Shown one piece after another: positions 1 to 10,420 of a stretch of DNA of 64,000 nt (positions are counted from its first letter, which is position 1; each line of letters opens with the position of its first letter). A program made the translations under genes and the position numbers. The notes beneath the pieces are model-generated. The model made no database searches, was not told the DNA's origin, and worked only from the letters and a program-made list of their open reading frames with translations. The stretch comes from Latrodectus hesperus (taxonomy: Eukaryota > Arthropoda > Arachnida > Araneae > Theridiidae). Location: NCBI GenBank assembly GCA_037975125.1, contig CM075862.1, forward strand, positions 10,356,444 through 10,420,443, read 5' to 3'.

Positions 1-420
1 CAAAAATGCATTTGCGAAGTCCAGACGTTGTTGTGGGTCACCCGGCTCCAACATCTGGACGCGCTGGAACCGATAGGGAAACATGTGAAGTACCGAGCGC
101 AAGAGCTTGCGGACCGTTGAGTTCGCAATATCCAACACGCGCGCTATGACTCTTGCGGTTTCTGTGTGTCCTGCAGTCACTGTATGGTGCACTTCCATGA
201 CAACGTCCTCAGAAACAGTTGGCCGTCCGGAGCGCTGTTTGTCACAGGTGCAGCCTGTATCTTCGAATTTCCGCACTAAATCACGCAGAGCTTGCAGAGT
301 ACATGGGCCGCGTCGTTATCGATGATTGCGGCGATACACACGCAAGGCTTCCGCAGCGTTCATCCCATTTTGGTAATAGAGTTTGATCAATTCACCGCGA
401 ACTTTCCTAGGAAGACTCAT
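1..420 (-). pseudogene. Tc1/mariner-like transposase N-terminal fragment, with an in-frame stop
   Basis: Translating the minus strand from ATG at 418-420 gives a basic helix-turn-helix type N-terminus. It starts MSLPRKVRGELIKLYYQNG and later contains RSGRPTVSED, STVRKLLRSVLHMFPYRFQR and LDFANAFL at the window edge. The RSGRP motif between two helix-turn-helix blocks, followed by a PYR-RVQ-L segment, is typical of IS630/Tc1/mariner-type transposases, including the DUF4817-containing arthropod versions. A TAA at 316-318 interrupts the frame after about 34 codons, so this copy is probably dead. The catalytic DDE part lies outside the window. The family assignment is from recalled family features, not a search. 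Confidence 0.72.
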
Positions 421-890
421 ATCGTCGGCATGTGCGAGTTCCCGAATGACGACTTCGCATACCCGCTTGGTATTTTATAGGTTTCCTACGCTGAATATCT
501 GGCGACCGGCGTTCTGTGATTGGTTTCTTGACTCTGTCACATGCAAATTTATTGCGTGCGCCCAGATCGTGTTTTATTGGCTGGTTTTCAGAACTCCTTT
601 TTGTGTTTGCAGATCACGTCCGTTTTTAGACATATCGGTACCGTTTCAACGCTATTTAGGGTTTTCGCATGTGCTGAACATTTTGCGATGGTAAAAAGTA
701 GGCGTTGCCATTCGAAAATTTCGAGTTTCTGTCACTATAACTGTAACCGCGAGGGCCACTGTGTTGCCATTCACAGAATCTTGAGCGCATATCTCAAAAG
801 AACTATATTTGAAATATCATCTTGATCGGTTAAATAGAATGGACGCTAGAAGTGCAGATGTTGGCAAAGTTTTTTTATAATCACCCTGTA
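1..890 (-). mobile_element. Tc1/mariner-type DNA transposon, 5' part, truncated by window edge
   Basis: The minus strand from 890 starts with TACAGGGTGA next to a TA dinucleotide, as in Tc1/mariner elements that insert at TA and carry short terminal inverted repeats. About 470 bp of leader follows, and then a transposase-like frame starts at 420 and runs off the left edge. The block is visibly richer in G+C than the DNA to its right, and the change falls at 890. Only one terminus is inside the window, so the inverted-repeat partner and the second TA cannot be checked. Confidence 0.75.
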
Positions 891-2980
891 TTATTAATTT
901 GGTTACGAAAATCGAATATTGACTGTCAAGCCCAAAACTTTTAAAAATAAAAAAATTCTAAAAATATTGATTTTTCAAATGCATTTATTTTACGAATATA
1001 TTTTTATCAATTTATCACATTTTTTTCCATAAAATAGCTGAGAAATTACATGTATGAAATCAACTAATATACGTTTGTATATGCCAATTAGGATATTTTT
1101 CTCAAAATTGGATTTTTTTTTACATATTATTTATATGTTAAGTTTATCTTCAGTCTTAAATGCTGAAATTATGGAAATGTATTTCCTATTGAAAATAAAA
1201 TCATTTCTTGTGCAACATATTTAAAATAATAAAATAGTATTGCAAATTTTTATAAAAATATTTTTATTACTTTATATTTGTATAATTTCTTGACGGAAAG
1301 GGCAATTTTTCAATGGGTTTTTCCATAGTAAAAAAAATTTATTACTTTATTACTGTATAATAAGTTTCTTAAATTCCATCATGTCTCTAACACAACTGGG
1401 GTTTTGATATTAATATGACCACCGACCAACAAGCATCTTATTGGTTGATTTAATTTTAAATTCTGTTGGACACCATATTGTAGATAGGATAACAAATAAA
1501 AATCATTAAAGCTTTTGTGCTTTCAGAAGATTAACCTTGTCGAAGAAATCTTTACAAATAATATATAAGGCGTATTCATGTGTCGCAAGGAAGAAAACCA
1601 GGAAATTACTTAAGCATAAATGCCCATTGACAAGCATGCAGAAAACAAAAACATAATATCCTTCTTCCCTTATTTAAAAATAGTTACTATGTCTGAATTC
1701 ATTGTTTGCTAATAAACCAATATTTTCGAGTCTGGGATTCCAACTTTTTGAAAATAATGAGCTGATTTAGGGATTGAATGCTTAGTTGAAAACTTTATTG
1801 GATTATAATGTATTTTTTCTATTCAAATTTAAAATCTTAATACATGTACGTTTATCGTTATTTTAAAAAAATATCGTCAACAGTGAAATGAATTTATTAA
1901 TAATCCTTACTAAACTGTTATCAAAGACGAGTGATCTATTGTCATCAAGAATTTACGTATGGAAAAACAAAGGAAATTGTGATATTAAAATGGCAAATGC
2001 ATAAACATACCATGAACAAAAAACATGTATATCATAACTGAATAAAAATAAAACGCACAAGCATTTATAAATTTCGATTAATTGAAAATTATAAAAATCA
2101 TTGTTCCGAATAACAAGTTTACTAGAGAAATTGGAAAACTTTTATCATTCTCCCAAGTTTCGCCAAACATCGCCAAATCGACCGTGTTACGTATACTCGA
2201 TTTGAGCCGAAATTTTGTACAGTTTTATAATTTTGCCCCCTTTTTTTACTTTTGCTTTGATTTTTATGTTTGTTTTTATTATTTTTGCTACCATTCGATA
2301 CAACTAAATACAACCAAACTTCTTAACAATTTTAAATCTTAGAAAGTAAAAGGAGTTCTTCTCCCGAGCTAACAATTTTTTCTTCAAACTTTCTCACCAA
2401 AGTTGTGAATATTTAACAAATATGGACAGAATTAAGACGATGCTTGAAAAAAAATCATCAGCTTGTACATTTTGGAACGCGTGAACGATGTCTCTTCTGA
2501 TCAATTTATAGAAGTTAGAACAAAATTTGAGTAGCAGTTAAAGAACTGGGGGTTTTTGCTCTGTAAATTTAACTAATTTTGCATTATTAAACCTGTTTTT
2601 TAAAGTTAATTTAATATTTTACAGCGTAAGAATTTTTTATGAGACTTTTAAGCAATTAACTTTAAGAAACTATTAGAAGAGCTAATTTAGCTTTGTTTTA
2701 TAATCAATTCATTAATAAATTTTATAACTTATTAGGATTTTTTTTATGTGATTAAATATTTACCACCTAATATAATTACCAAATAAATTATATATGGATA
2801 AAGTTTAAGAAATATATCAAGAAAAAGGAAGGAAAATAATTCAATTTCTTGGATAAAATTTTATTTCCAAATTGCTCTCTATTATTTATTCTCTCCTTAA
2901 TATAATTTATTACCTAACTATTTAAGTAAGTCATTAAAATAATTTTGCAAAAGCTCTTCAAGATCCCTCCATTCAATCAA
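891..2980. other. AT-rich intergenic DNA, no gene seen
   Basis: Low-complexity A/T-rich sequence with frequent stop codons in all frames. I see no splice-flanked open frame, no RNA gene and no repeat boundary in this stretch. The short frames at about 2.08-2.34 kb on both strands look like chance openings in T-rich DNA. Confidence 0.6.
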
Positions 2981-2989
2981 AAAGAAAAA

Positions 2990-3222
2990 TCACGTGATCC
3001 GCTGACGTCCTTTTATTACTTTTAATCTCGGCATCATAACACACACGGCTAAGAATTAACCAGAAAATAAAGGTGAAAAATTGGTTTATCCACTGATGTG
3101 GATAAACATTTGAGGGGAGGGATTCGTTTTTTTTCTTCGCACACGAAGCATTATTTATCCGTCCCCTCGTTTAAACTTGCTCTGATTGGATATGCACTCT
3201 TCTAACTCGTAACCATAGCAAC
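2990..3222. promoter_or_regulatory. cluster of factor-site-like motifs (E-box, CRE-like, palindrome, CCAAT, X-box)
   Basis: In 233 bp there is TCACGTGA (2990-2997, bHLH-ZIP E-box), TGACGTCC (3003-3010, seven of eight bases of a CRE), a perfect inverted repeat at 3084-3107, ATTGG (3185-3189, reverse CCAAT) and GTAACCATAGCAAC (3209-3222), which fits the RFX X-box consensus. The block is less AT-rich than its surroundings. The X-box and CCAAT box are about 20 bp apart, a spacing seen in RFX/NF-Y promoters. No convincing exon follows, so promoter versus enhancer is undecided. Motif matches are read directly; function is inference. Confidence 0.35.
3084..3107. repeat. perfect inverted repeat, 10-bp arms
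   Basis: GTTTATCCAC at 3084-3093 is the exact reverse complement of GTGGATAAAC at 3098-3107, with a 4-bp TGAT spacer. Each arm includes a GATA core. It may be a dimeric factor site or a small cruciform. Confidence 0.8.
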
Positions 3223-5150
3223 AAGGGAAATGAAGACAAAATACATGCTTGCCCACATTCTAGTACAATAATAAAAATTCTTTTTCTCTTTTTTTCTCCT
3301 TTTTCGAAGGGGGGAGCAAAGCAACAAAATATCTTTCTAGAAAGCAATTCTTAAACACAAAATGTAATATCTTGGAGAAAAATACTTTTTTTGGTATATA
3401 TATTTATTTTCCATCATATTGTTGTTGTTTTTTTATACTTTTTTTTTCTTTTCGCTTGCTGACGTTGTTTTATTCTTTTTCCGTTGTGCGAACATTAAAT
3501 GTACTCTTCTTGATGCAGGGATGGAGGAAAGAGAAAAATTGTACTTTTAAAATGCATTATATGTTTTACTTGACGTTGAATAATACGTTTATACTTCGGG
3601 CCTGACCCCGATTTTAGGCGATTCGTAAAAGCTTTCGGAGAATACATTTTGGATGTAATTCATTTTCGTATTGCTTGTGTTAGATCTGTAATCATAATGT
3701 GCAGAGGGAAGTCAATTTCCGCGCCGGTTTGATAAGATGCATTTTTCATTCCGGAAGCTTCTTCCGAAAAAGTTTATTGTACTTAGCAATAATGGAATCG
3801 TATCATTAAGGCAACAAGTCGCCGTAACCCTATGTTCCTCCGTTTGTGTGAGGTTAAAGTTTGGAGAAATCTTACATCGTTTGATATACTGAATTTGTAC
3901 TTTTTAAATAGTTAAAGCCCTAATTCTGAATGCATTTATAAGGTAGCTTTTAATAAATGTCGAAAGGTAACAAGTTCGAACCAACCACAACTGATGAACA
4001 CTACCAGTTTGAATCGAATTTCCTGGGCTTTGTTAGTTTGACGTAGAAATTTGGATAGAAAAATTCCCTTTTTGGATCAATTTTGAATAAAAAAAGTGCA
4101 CTTCAGTATATCAATTATGACGACTTGCCTATACTTGTACTGGCTTCATGATTAAAATCTCTTTGAATCCATTTTAAAGTATACTGCAAGACTTTCCTAA
4201 TAATTCCTTGTTAGCTATAACTTTATGTATGCACCAATATCCATGTCATTTAAATAGCATTCCTTAAGATCACCATGAATATCTTTAATCCTTGATCTCT
4301 AATCAAAGGAATTTCACAAAAGGACAAACTGCAAAATAAATTAGAAAGCATGTGAAATGGCACATTTTCGCAAGATCTAAAACCTGATTCCTTATGATTG
4401 TTAGTCTCCAGTTACTGAAAACTATGACATCTGTCTAATTCTCCTTTTATTTTCAACAGAGGGCGTGACACCAGGTTGCGGGCAATACTTATTTTGTATG
4501 GAAATCTGCTATATAATTTCAAAATAACGTTGTTTTAAATATTCTTAAGAATTCACAGAATTAAATTTATTCTTTGCAAAAATGGTTCCAGTGTCCAGAT
4601 GAACAAGACAACGTTCTCACAATAAGATAGTGAGTTCTACACCGACTCAGTCGAATATTCATCATGCGCATTAATGGTAGTTGAAACACATAAAATTATT
4701 TGTGGTTGCAATATCTTCCAATTGAAATGATACCTTTGGAAAAGGTAAGTCAAGTCTGGGGTTTGCTTTTAGTCCCTGTTTCTAAATTAGAACCTACATA
4801 TTTACAGGGTTACGATAATATAGGGTACTTCATTATAAAATATGTAATCATTGTATCAAAATGGTGGGACCATTGCCTATCGTCCTACCATCTTAAGTAA
4901 ATAGATAAATTTGCAAGAGATTTTTTTCAATACGAAAACTGATTCATTTTCAATCATAATAGAAATCGTGGCAATCAACACTAACTTATCTAGTATAAAT
5001 GCAGTGACCTTGTAGAACATTAATTCACATTGATTTACAGCAAAATTAAAAATCCTTTCGTTTCCGAATAGCTCTGGAAAACAGGGTAATGATTATCGTC
5101 ATCTTTTGCTGAGGAATATGCTTGAATTCAAAAGACATTAATTTAAGTTT
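3223..5150. other. intergenic DNA, no gene seen
   Basis: Mostly AT-rich. A slightly lower-AT patch at about 3690-3860 contains TTCCGGAAG (ETS-like) and TTGATAAGA (GATA-like). No frame with splice signals, no repeat boundary and no RNA gene were identified. Confidence 0.5.
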
Positions 5151-5590
5151 TTTTAATTGAATTATGGCAACAATGTAACTTCTCCGCTTCACGCGAATCA
5201 ACAGTTGAATACAACAAACACACATCCAGGCATCCACCCCGACAACAGCTGCATCCCAATTGTTGAACTTCAGCACGCGTCACCACACCGTTCATCCATC
5301 ACAGGATCAGACGACTTTATTAGAGCAGCCGCAAACGAACACCCTTCCGCACCCACTGACTGTGGCCTTTTCAAACGACATGAATGCGCATCCAGTTGCA
5401 TCTGTGCATTTAATGACACAAATAGTGCTGTTACTTTTAAAAACGTTCGCTTATCGACGGAACACTCTCGGAAAGAAAACGTAATTAAATCAATGCATCG
5501 TTTCCCTCGGGCTCTTTTATTCCCTTCTTCACTTCAAATCCTAGTTAATAGCAGCAATTATGTGCTTTTTCGCTGAGAGAGTGCAATTAT
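5151..5590 (+). other. open frame without ATG, unassigned
   Basis: The plus strand is open from about 5157 to 5576 (about 139 codons) with balanced base use, unlike the flanks, but the frame has no ATG near its 5' end. The translation is Ser/His/Asn-rich with no motif I know. It could be an internal exon or simply a consequence of lower AT content in a conserved non-coding block. No strong acceptor and donor pair brackets it. Confidence 0.15.
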
Positions 5591-5591
5591 G

Positions 5592-5655
5592 CGTGAGAGG
5601 GGGTCGGCCGTTCCTTTCACCTCGTTACTCGAAAGGACCCCCCCTTGCTCTCACG
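5592..5655. repeat. imperfect hairpin with G/C-rich arms
   Basis: CGTGAGAG plus a G-run and TC (5592-5605) pairs with GACCCCCC and CTCTCACG (5636-5655). Inside it CCTTTC (5613-5618) pairs with GAAAGG (5631-5636). Two nested stems in otherwise AT-rich DNA could be a structured RNA segment or a cruciform. Confidence 0.5.
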
Positions 5656-5870
5656 AAACAGGAGTGGTTATTTGTCTAGTTACAGAGTCAACTCTTTACG
5701 ACTAATTACTCCGATTGGTTACGTCCTTCCCTCAGCCCTCGACGTTAATTGCGCGGTTCAGTAATTACTAACAGTTATCTTTTTGACTGACTCGCTCTCT
5801 TCGTTCGGGAAACATTTCCGATCGAACTTCGGGAAAGGATTCTGCTCAGTGGTTCTAGATGCTCTGAGCA
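5656..5870. promoter_or_regulatory. possible regulatory island with homeobox-type sites
   Basis: A lower-AT block with several TAATTA/TAATTAC cores (near 5702, 5746 and 5761), ATTGG (reverse CCAAT) near 5714, and two similar TTCGGGAAA words near 5806 and 5828. Homeobox-like cores are common in AT-rich DNA, so the cluster is only suggestive. No core promoter or exon is evident. Confidence 0.22.
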
Positions 5871-5904
5871 ACAGATACATTTTTAGAAATCTGTCACTGT
5901 TGTT

Positions 5905-6125
5905 TTAGAGAACACAGAGGCCGCGAGTTCGATTACAGACGCAATCGCTGGCTACGATACTGGGAGACCTTATGTTTGTAAAAATATCTATCGTATCCAT
6001 TATTCCTCTAACTCTGTGGCATTGTGAAGAGGGTGCCTGCTCAAGGGTCATCCTCGTCACTTGATCATGGTTCCCATTTAAGAAGTGAATAAGTTTGCTT
6101 ACAGTGTTTTCACTAGGCATACATC
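5905..6125 (+). repeat. possible decayed tRNA-derived SINE
   Basis: A segment of clearly different composition contains GAGTTCGATTACAG near 5925, resembling a degraded Pol III B box. No matching A box, tail or flanking duplication is seen, so it may be another kind of repeat. Confidence 0.22.
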
Positions 6126-6296
6126 ATCAGAAGCATATTACAAAAACCTAACTTAATGTTTGCATCAGTAAAGTTACATCAAGCTGCATAATAGGATGGA
6201 TAGGCGTAAGGTGGTTGGAAGTGAATGCACAAGAATTTTTTGGAGCGGCAGCCTGTAGACCATCCCTGTGAGCTACACATCTTAGCATAGGGTTCC

Positions 6297-6474
6297 TGCC
6301 GAGCTGGCAGCCGAATGGTTAGCGCTCTTACCTTCGGTTCAACAGTTCGTGGGTTCGAATCCCACCTTGGGCATGGATGTTTGTAGTGGTTCGGAATCCA
6401 CTTTAAACCTTAGGTCCCGGTCTAATAGCCCTCATGTGCAAAAAATGACCGTTGAGCGACAAACAAACAAACAA
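6297..6474 (+). mobile_element. SINE family A, full copy with target-site duplication
   Basis: The tRNA-like head has GCAGCCGAATGGTTAGCGC as A-box region and GGTTCGAATCC (6352-6362) as B box, followed by an unrelated body and a (CAAA)n tail at about 6460-6474. The flanks carry a 14-bp direct repeat, TAGCATAGGGTTCC at 6283-6296 and TAGCATAGGGCTCC at 6475-6488, with one mismatch. Head, body, simple tail and duplication together mark a LINE-mobilised SINE. A diverged relative lies on the minus strand near 35.6 kb and probable remnants near 44.85 and 55.2 kb. Confidence 0.88.
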
Positions 6475-6488
6475 TAGCATAGGGCTCC

Positions 6489-8397
6489 AAAAATGTCCAC
6501 CAAAACCTACCACAGTGGACGAGGTTGACGACTGAGCTCCAAAGCCTGTCATTTAAAAGGGAAGTTTTAGAAAGTTACAATTTAAAGCATACAGGTCTTA
6601 ACAATGATGAACTTCCTCATTTATTGCTGTATACGTTTTCCTTTTGACCGCACTATCATATCAGCTTTAGTATAACAACAAACAATCAGTAACTAAAAAT
6701 GGAAATTTAAATCCTGGAATTTTTGAAAAAAGTAAAAATCCGAAAACTGGAATTATAATTTTTTTTGGAGATGGAATGAGCTTTACAGGTATGGATATTA
6801 ATAGAAATAGGATATTTATACATTCCAATCATTTAGAAAAGTGCATTGAGATTCAAGAATTTTAAACTTAGTTTCCCTGGAGTTTTAGAGGGAAATGATG
6901 TACCTGGATTTTAAAAGAGCATTAAACTGGATATCTCAAGCATAAATTGTTTTTAACCAGAATAAGTTTAGTAAAGAAATAGATGTAATTAGAAATAGGA
7001 TATTTAAATATTGGAAATACGTGAAGGATTAGAAATTCGTTTCCTAAATTATATTTTTTTGTAAATGGAATGATTTTCTAGAGGAAATAATGTTATTAGA
7101 AATAGAATATTTGAATTCATTCGAATATTGGAAAACAGTTTATGAGATACAGAAATTAGAAATTTAAATGTTTCTTCAAACCTACGACTAAAATGTATTT
7201 TTGTTATAAACAGAACAATATTTTTGCAGAAGAATATTTATCACTGGAAACATATAGGGGATATTTTGACATTAAATGTGGTCGCGATTGAATGGGCCCT
7301 TTCCAGTTCTAAGGAACTAATGACATTTTTATGAGTGGAGCAATTTTCATGAAGCAGATATATTGCTAAAAAATGCAATGTTTAAATTCTCAAATTTTCG
7401 CAAAAATATGATAAACAAGGTAACGAAACTAATTATTTTTCCTGGTGCGGAAACGACTTGAATGAAAATGTATTTAAACATACATTTTCATGAAGCATTT
7501 GAATCCGATTGGATCGATATCAGTATTGTGTTTTCATTTCAACAAAATTTTACCTTTTTTAATATTGTATATGATTTATTTCCCAGTAATTATTTCTTAA
7601 ATATACTTCCCTAGTATTATCGACAAAAGATGCTCGCTCATTAAAATAACTAAATAAATTACAATTTGCCATTTTTTAATCTAAGTGATTCTGAAGATTC
7701 TGGATACAATATGTGAAAATAATTAAAAATCATCTCAAAATTTGATGTAAAATGAGAAAAAATTCAAATAAAAGCATAAAGCAGCTTATATAAACTTTTA
7801 TTTTCTTTCATTTGAACCAAATATATTTTCAGAAATGGAATTTATACAATGCGAGTAATTTATAACTTTTTTTAGGATGCATATTACAACTTGCATTACT
7901 TTTTCTTCCTTCCTTTTCATTATGTCGACGTAAATACGTCGATTGATGACAATCGTTTTGGAAATGGATTCGCTAGATTGGAAGCAATTTAACAAGAAAA
8001 AACATGCAACAGTTTTGATCACTTTCTTTTGCTGTCATTTGATTTTTATAAGAATTATGCAAAAACTTAATATTCAAAGAAAAATAAAAATTTATACATC
8101 TCTCATTGGATTCAGATTTTAAGAAAATCTACACAAATTTTACAACGAATGTTATTAATTATTCGTATTTTCCTATTACTTGTAAAACTCACTTAAAATA
8201 TTTAATATTCATGACAACTATTGCAAATTTATTTTTATATAATATTGATTCGTATTCCGGAAAACTTAAGTAAAAGCGTATTACACAATTAGTTATAAAC
8301 TTTTTTTTATATTTTTGTTTTAGTAAATGGAAATATTCAAGATTTAACATTCAATAATTTTACAAATCTTCTTAACATTAAATATTGACTCAAGTAC
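6489..8397. other. AT-rich DNA, no gene seen
   Basis: Repeated tracts of A/T with loose similarity among neighbouring segments (about 6.75-7.25 kb has several words like 'attagaaatagaatattt'), suggesting an old degenerate tandem region. A minus-strand frame at 7798-8022 lacks an ATG start and any recognisable motif. Nothing is supportable as a gene. Confidence 0.5.
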
Positions 8398-8468
8398 AAA
8401 TGAAAAATAAAAATACGTTGCACTTATTATAATTTATAATAAGTGCAACGTATTTTTATTTTTCATTT
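8398..8468. repeat. perfect 71-bp palindrome, 35-bp arms, 1-bp spacer
   Basis: Positions 8398-8432 are the exact reverse complement of 8434-8468, with a single T at 8433 between them. The arms include ACGTTGCACTTATTATAA and its complement, so they are not simple-sequence DNA. A stem this perfect with no real loop is not a microRNA precursor. It suggests a recent fold-back event, a palindromic insertion or an assembly fold-back artefact. Confidence 0.97.
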
Positions 8469-8750
8469 ATTATTTATAAGCACTTCGATATAATTGTGAT
8501 ACCTACAATTCGAAATAAACGCGAATCAATTTAGGACTCGGTAATGATTCGAAAAAAAAACCTAGTATTCTGTACAAATCTTGAGACTTTTTCTTTTTAT
8601 ATTTTCCTGATGTAAATATAATATAAAATGTTGCTTTTCAGAAAAAAAAGCAATTTACGAATTCAAGAAAATTTATTAGATGTAAAATTCATGTTTCTAC
8701 TCTGATAACTTTTTTCGTTTTATACCCATACTCTACCTAATACATTATAT

Positions 8751-8910
8751 AATTAGTAAATTATTATGTAAATTCTTTAAACTAATTCACTTAATAATTG
8801 TAAATTATTTCTTATAAATTCTTTAAATTAATTTACAAAATAATTGTAAATTATTATGCAATTATTTAGATTAATTTATTTAATTATTGTAAATTACTAT
8901 ACAAATTAAT
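8751..8910. repeat. degenerate tandem repeat, period about 45 bp
   Basis: About three and a half copies of an A/T unit recognisable by the recurring words TTGTAAATTATT, AATTCTTTAAA and ATTAATTTA. Copies differ by substitutions and small indels, so the array is old. No coding potential. Confidence 0.6.
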
Positions 8911-9400
8911 GTTAATAAGAGGCTAGGATTTCAGAAATGTGTTTTGGATGTGGGATATAGATGATTATTGAAAAAATTTATAAACACAAAATTAATCATC
9001 TTAATACATGATTCATGAGCCTAGATTTTCATGAATCATTTCAGGATACAATTAAGATCAGAGAAAGTTTAAGAAGCAAAAGTATGTTTTTTGTGATGTA
9101 ATGTTTTTTTTTAATTTTTCCCATGTATTTTAATGAAACATTAAAAAAGTAAAGTGTGAATTTAAAATTACATGATGTTTGAGAAAAATCACGTTTTTTT
9201 TAAGATTTGAGATGATTTTTTATAGATTTTATGAAATAAAATTTTTGCAATTCATATATCGTTCTCTTCTTTTATCTTCTTTATTTTTTATAAATGCATC
9301 ATAAAATTCAGCTTACATGAAATTCAAGAAATTTACGAATATTTTCGTGCACAATTTAAAGTAAATTTATAAAGTAAATGCATTCTAATTAAATGATAAG

Positions 9401-9444
9401 AAAAACTAAATGATTCACAAAGAAAAACTAAATGATTCACAAAG
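9401..9444. repeat. exact 22-bp tandem duplication
   Basis: Positions 9401-9422 and 9423-9444 are identical. The unit contains ACTAAATGATTCACAAAG. An exact two-copy duplication implies a recent slippage event or an assembly duplication. Confidence 0.9.
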
Positions 9445-9860
9445 CTAACATTTCATGATATTTGAGAAGCTTATTTCTTTTGTTTCAGGATATGAAAGGA
9501 TTTTATAAAGTATTTAGAGTTAAAATATTGCAGTAATTCTCACTTTCTCTTAATTTTTATTTTATTTTTACATGAATAAATCAAAAGATTCAGAAAAAGT
9601 TAAGTAAATAATGCACATTTTTATGAAATGTGTTTCTGTGTTATATATAAATAAATAAATCAAATATTTTAATTGAAAAATTAACTTTGAGAAATTTATA
9701 ATTTGTTTCGAAAATTTGAGACGGTTTTCTAAACTTCAAAAAACAAAAGAATTCTATAAAATAACATTAGTTTCTTTTTTTTATTAAATTACGATTTTAT
9801 AAATGAGGGAATCGAAAGATTCATTGTTCAAGATATTTCAGATTATTTACCGATCGCTTC
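9445..9860. other. AT-rich DNA, nothing seen
   Basis: No open frame, repeat boundary or RNA gene is recognisable in this stretch. Confidence 0.5.
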
Positions 9861-9869
9861 AGCATTCGA

Positions 9870-10420
9870 TTCGCACACAAGAACATTTAAGGCGCCAACG
9901 TTTCTATAACAACTAGCATAATTAAAACAGAGGAGATCTGGTCGTAAACAATTTATGCTCGCGAGGACCACTTTAAATTAATTCTTAAAGCAAACGAGGA
10001 GGATTTCGCCATTTTGAAACCTGTGTCTATAAAAGCAGAATTAGGGCAATACATTTTCTAAAAGGAGGAGGAGGTATTATTCCGTTGCTTTTGAACACAA
10101 ACAACTCCCACAATGCATCAATGGAATATTGCGGGGCGCAATATACATCGACAGTGATTGCCGGCCGCAATTCTAATTCGTATAAACTAATTAACCCTCT
10201 AAGTAATTACAACTTATCTGCATATAGTTAATCTACAGCGGTCTAATCGCCCCTTGCGCATTTGGCTATCTTTCCCATAATTACCAGGAACAGCGTGTTC
10301 TACCACAATAATATATTTCACCACTGTGCTCGCTTTGCCAGTGGATAAAGTGGTGTAATGACTCCCACTGTTTATTTCACTTCACTTCCCTGCGAGAAGA
10401 GATTAAAACGATTTTCAGAG
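9870..10420. promoter_or_regulatory. possible conserved non-coding island
   Basis: AT content drops relative to both sides. Visible motifs include a perfect 8-bp-arm inverted repeat, ATATTGCG and CGCAATAT around GGG (10126-10144), CGGCCGC near 10162, several TAATTA/TAATTAC homeobox cores (about 10190-10210), TCTAATCG near 10232 and a T-box-like GGTGTAAT near 10353. There is no start codon or splice-bounded frame. The density of sites and the change of composition favour a cis-regulatory block, but conservation must be tested. Confidence 0.3.

Noticed and set aside
107..825. Plus-strand short frames at the left edge
   Set aside because: They are shadows of the minus-strand transposase and its leader.
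7798..8022. Small secreted protein on the minus strand
   Set aside because: The apparent hydrophobic start begins at a GTG, with no ATG in place, and the composition is as AT-rich as the flanks.
8398..8468. microRNA precursor
   Set aside because: A single-base spacer leaves no loop and the pairing is perfect over 35 bp, unlike a pre-miRNA.
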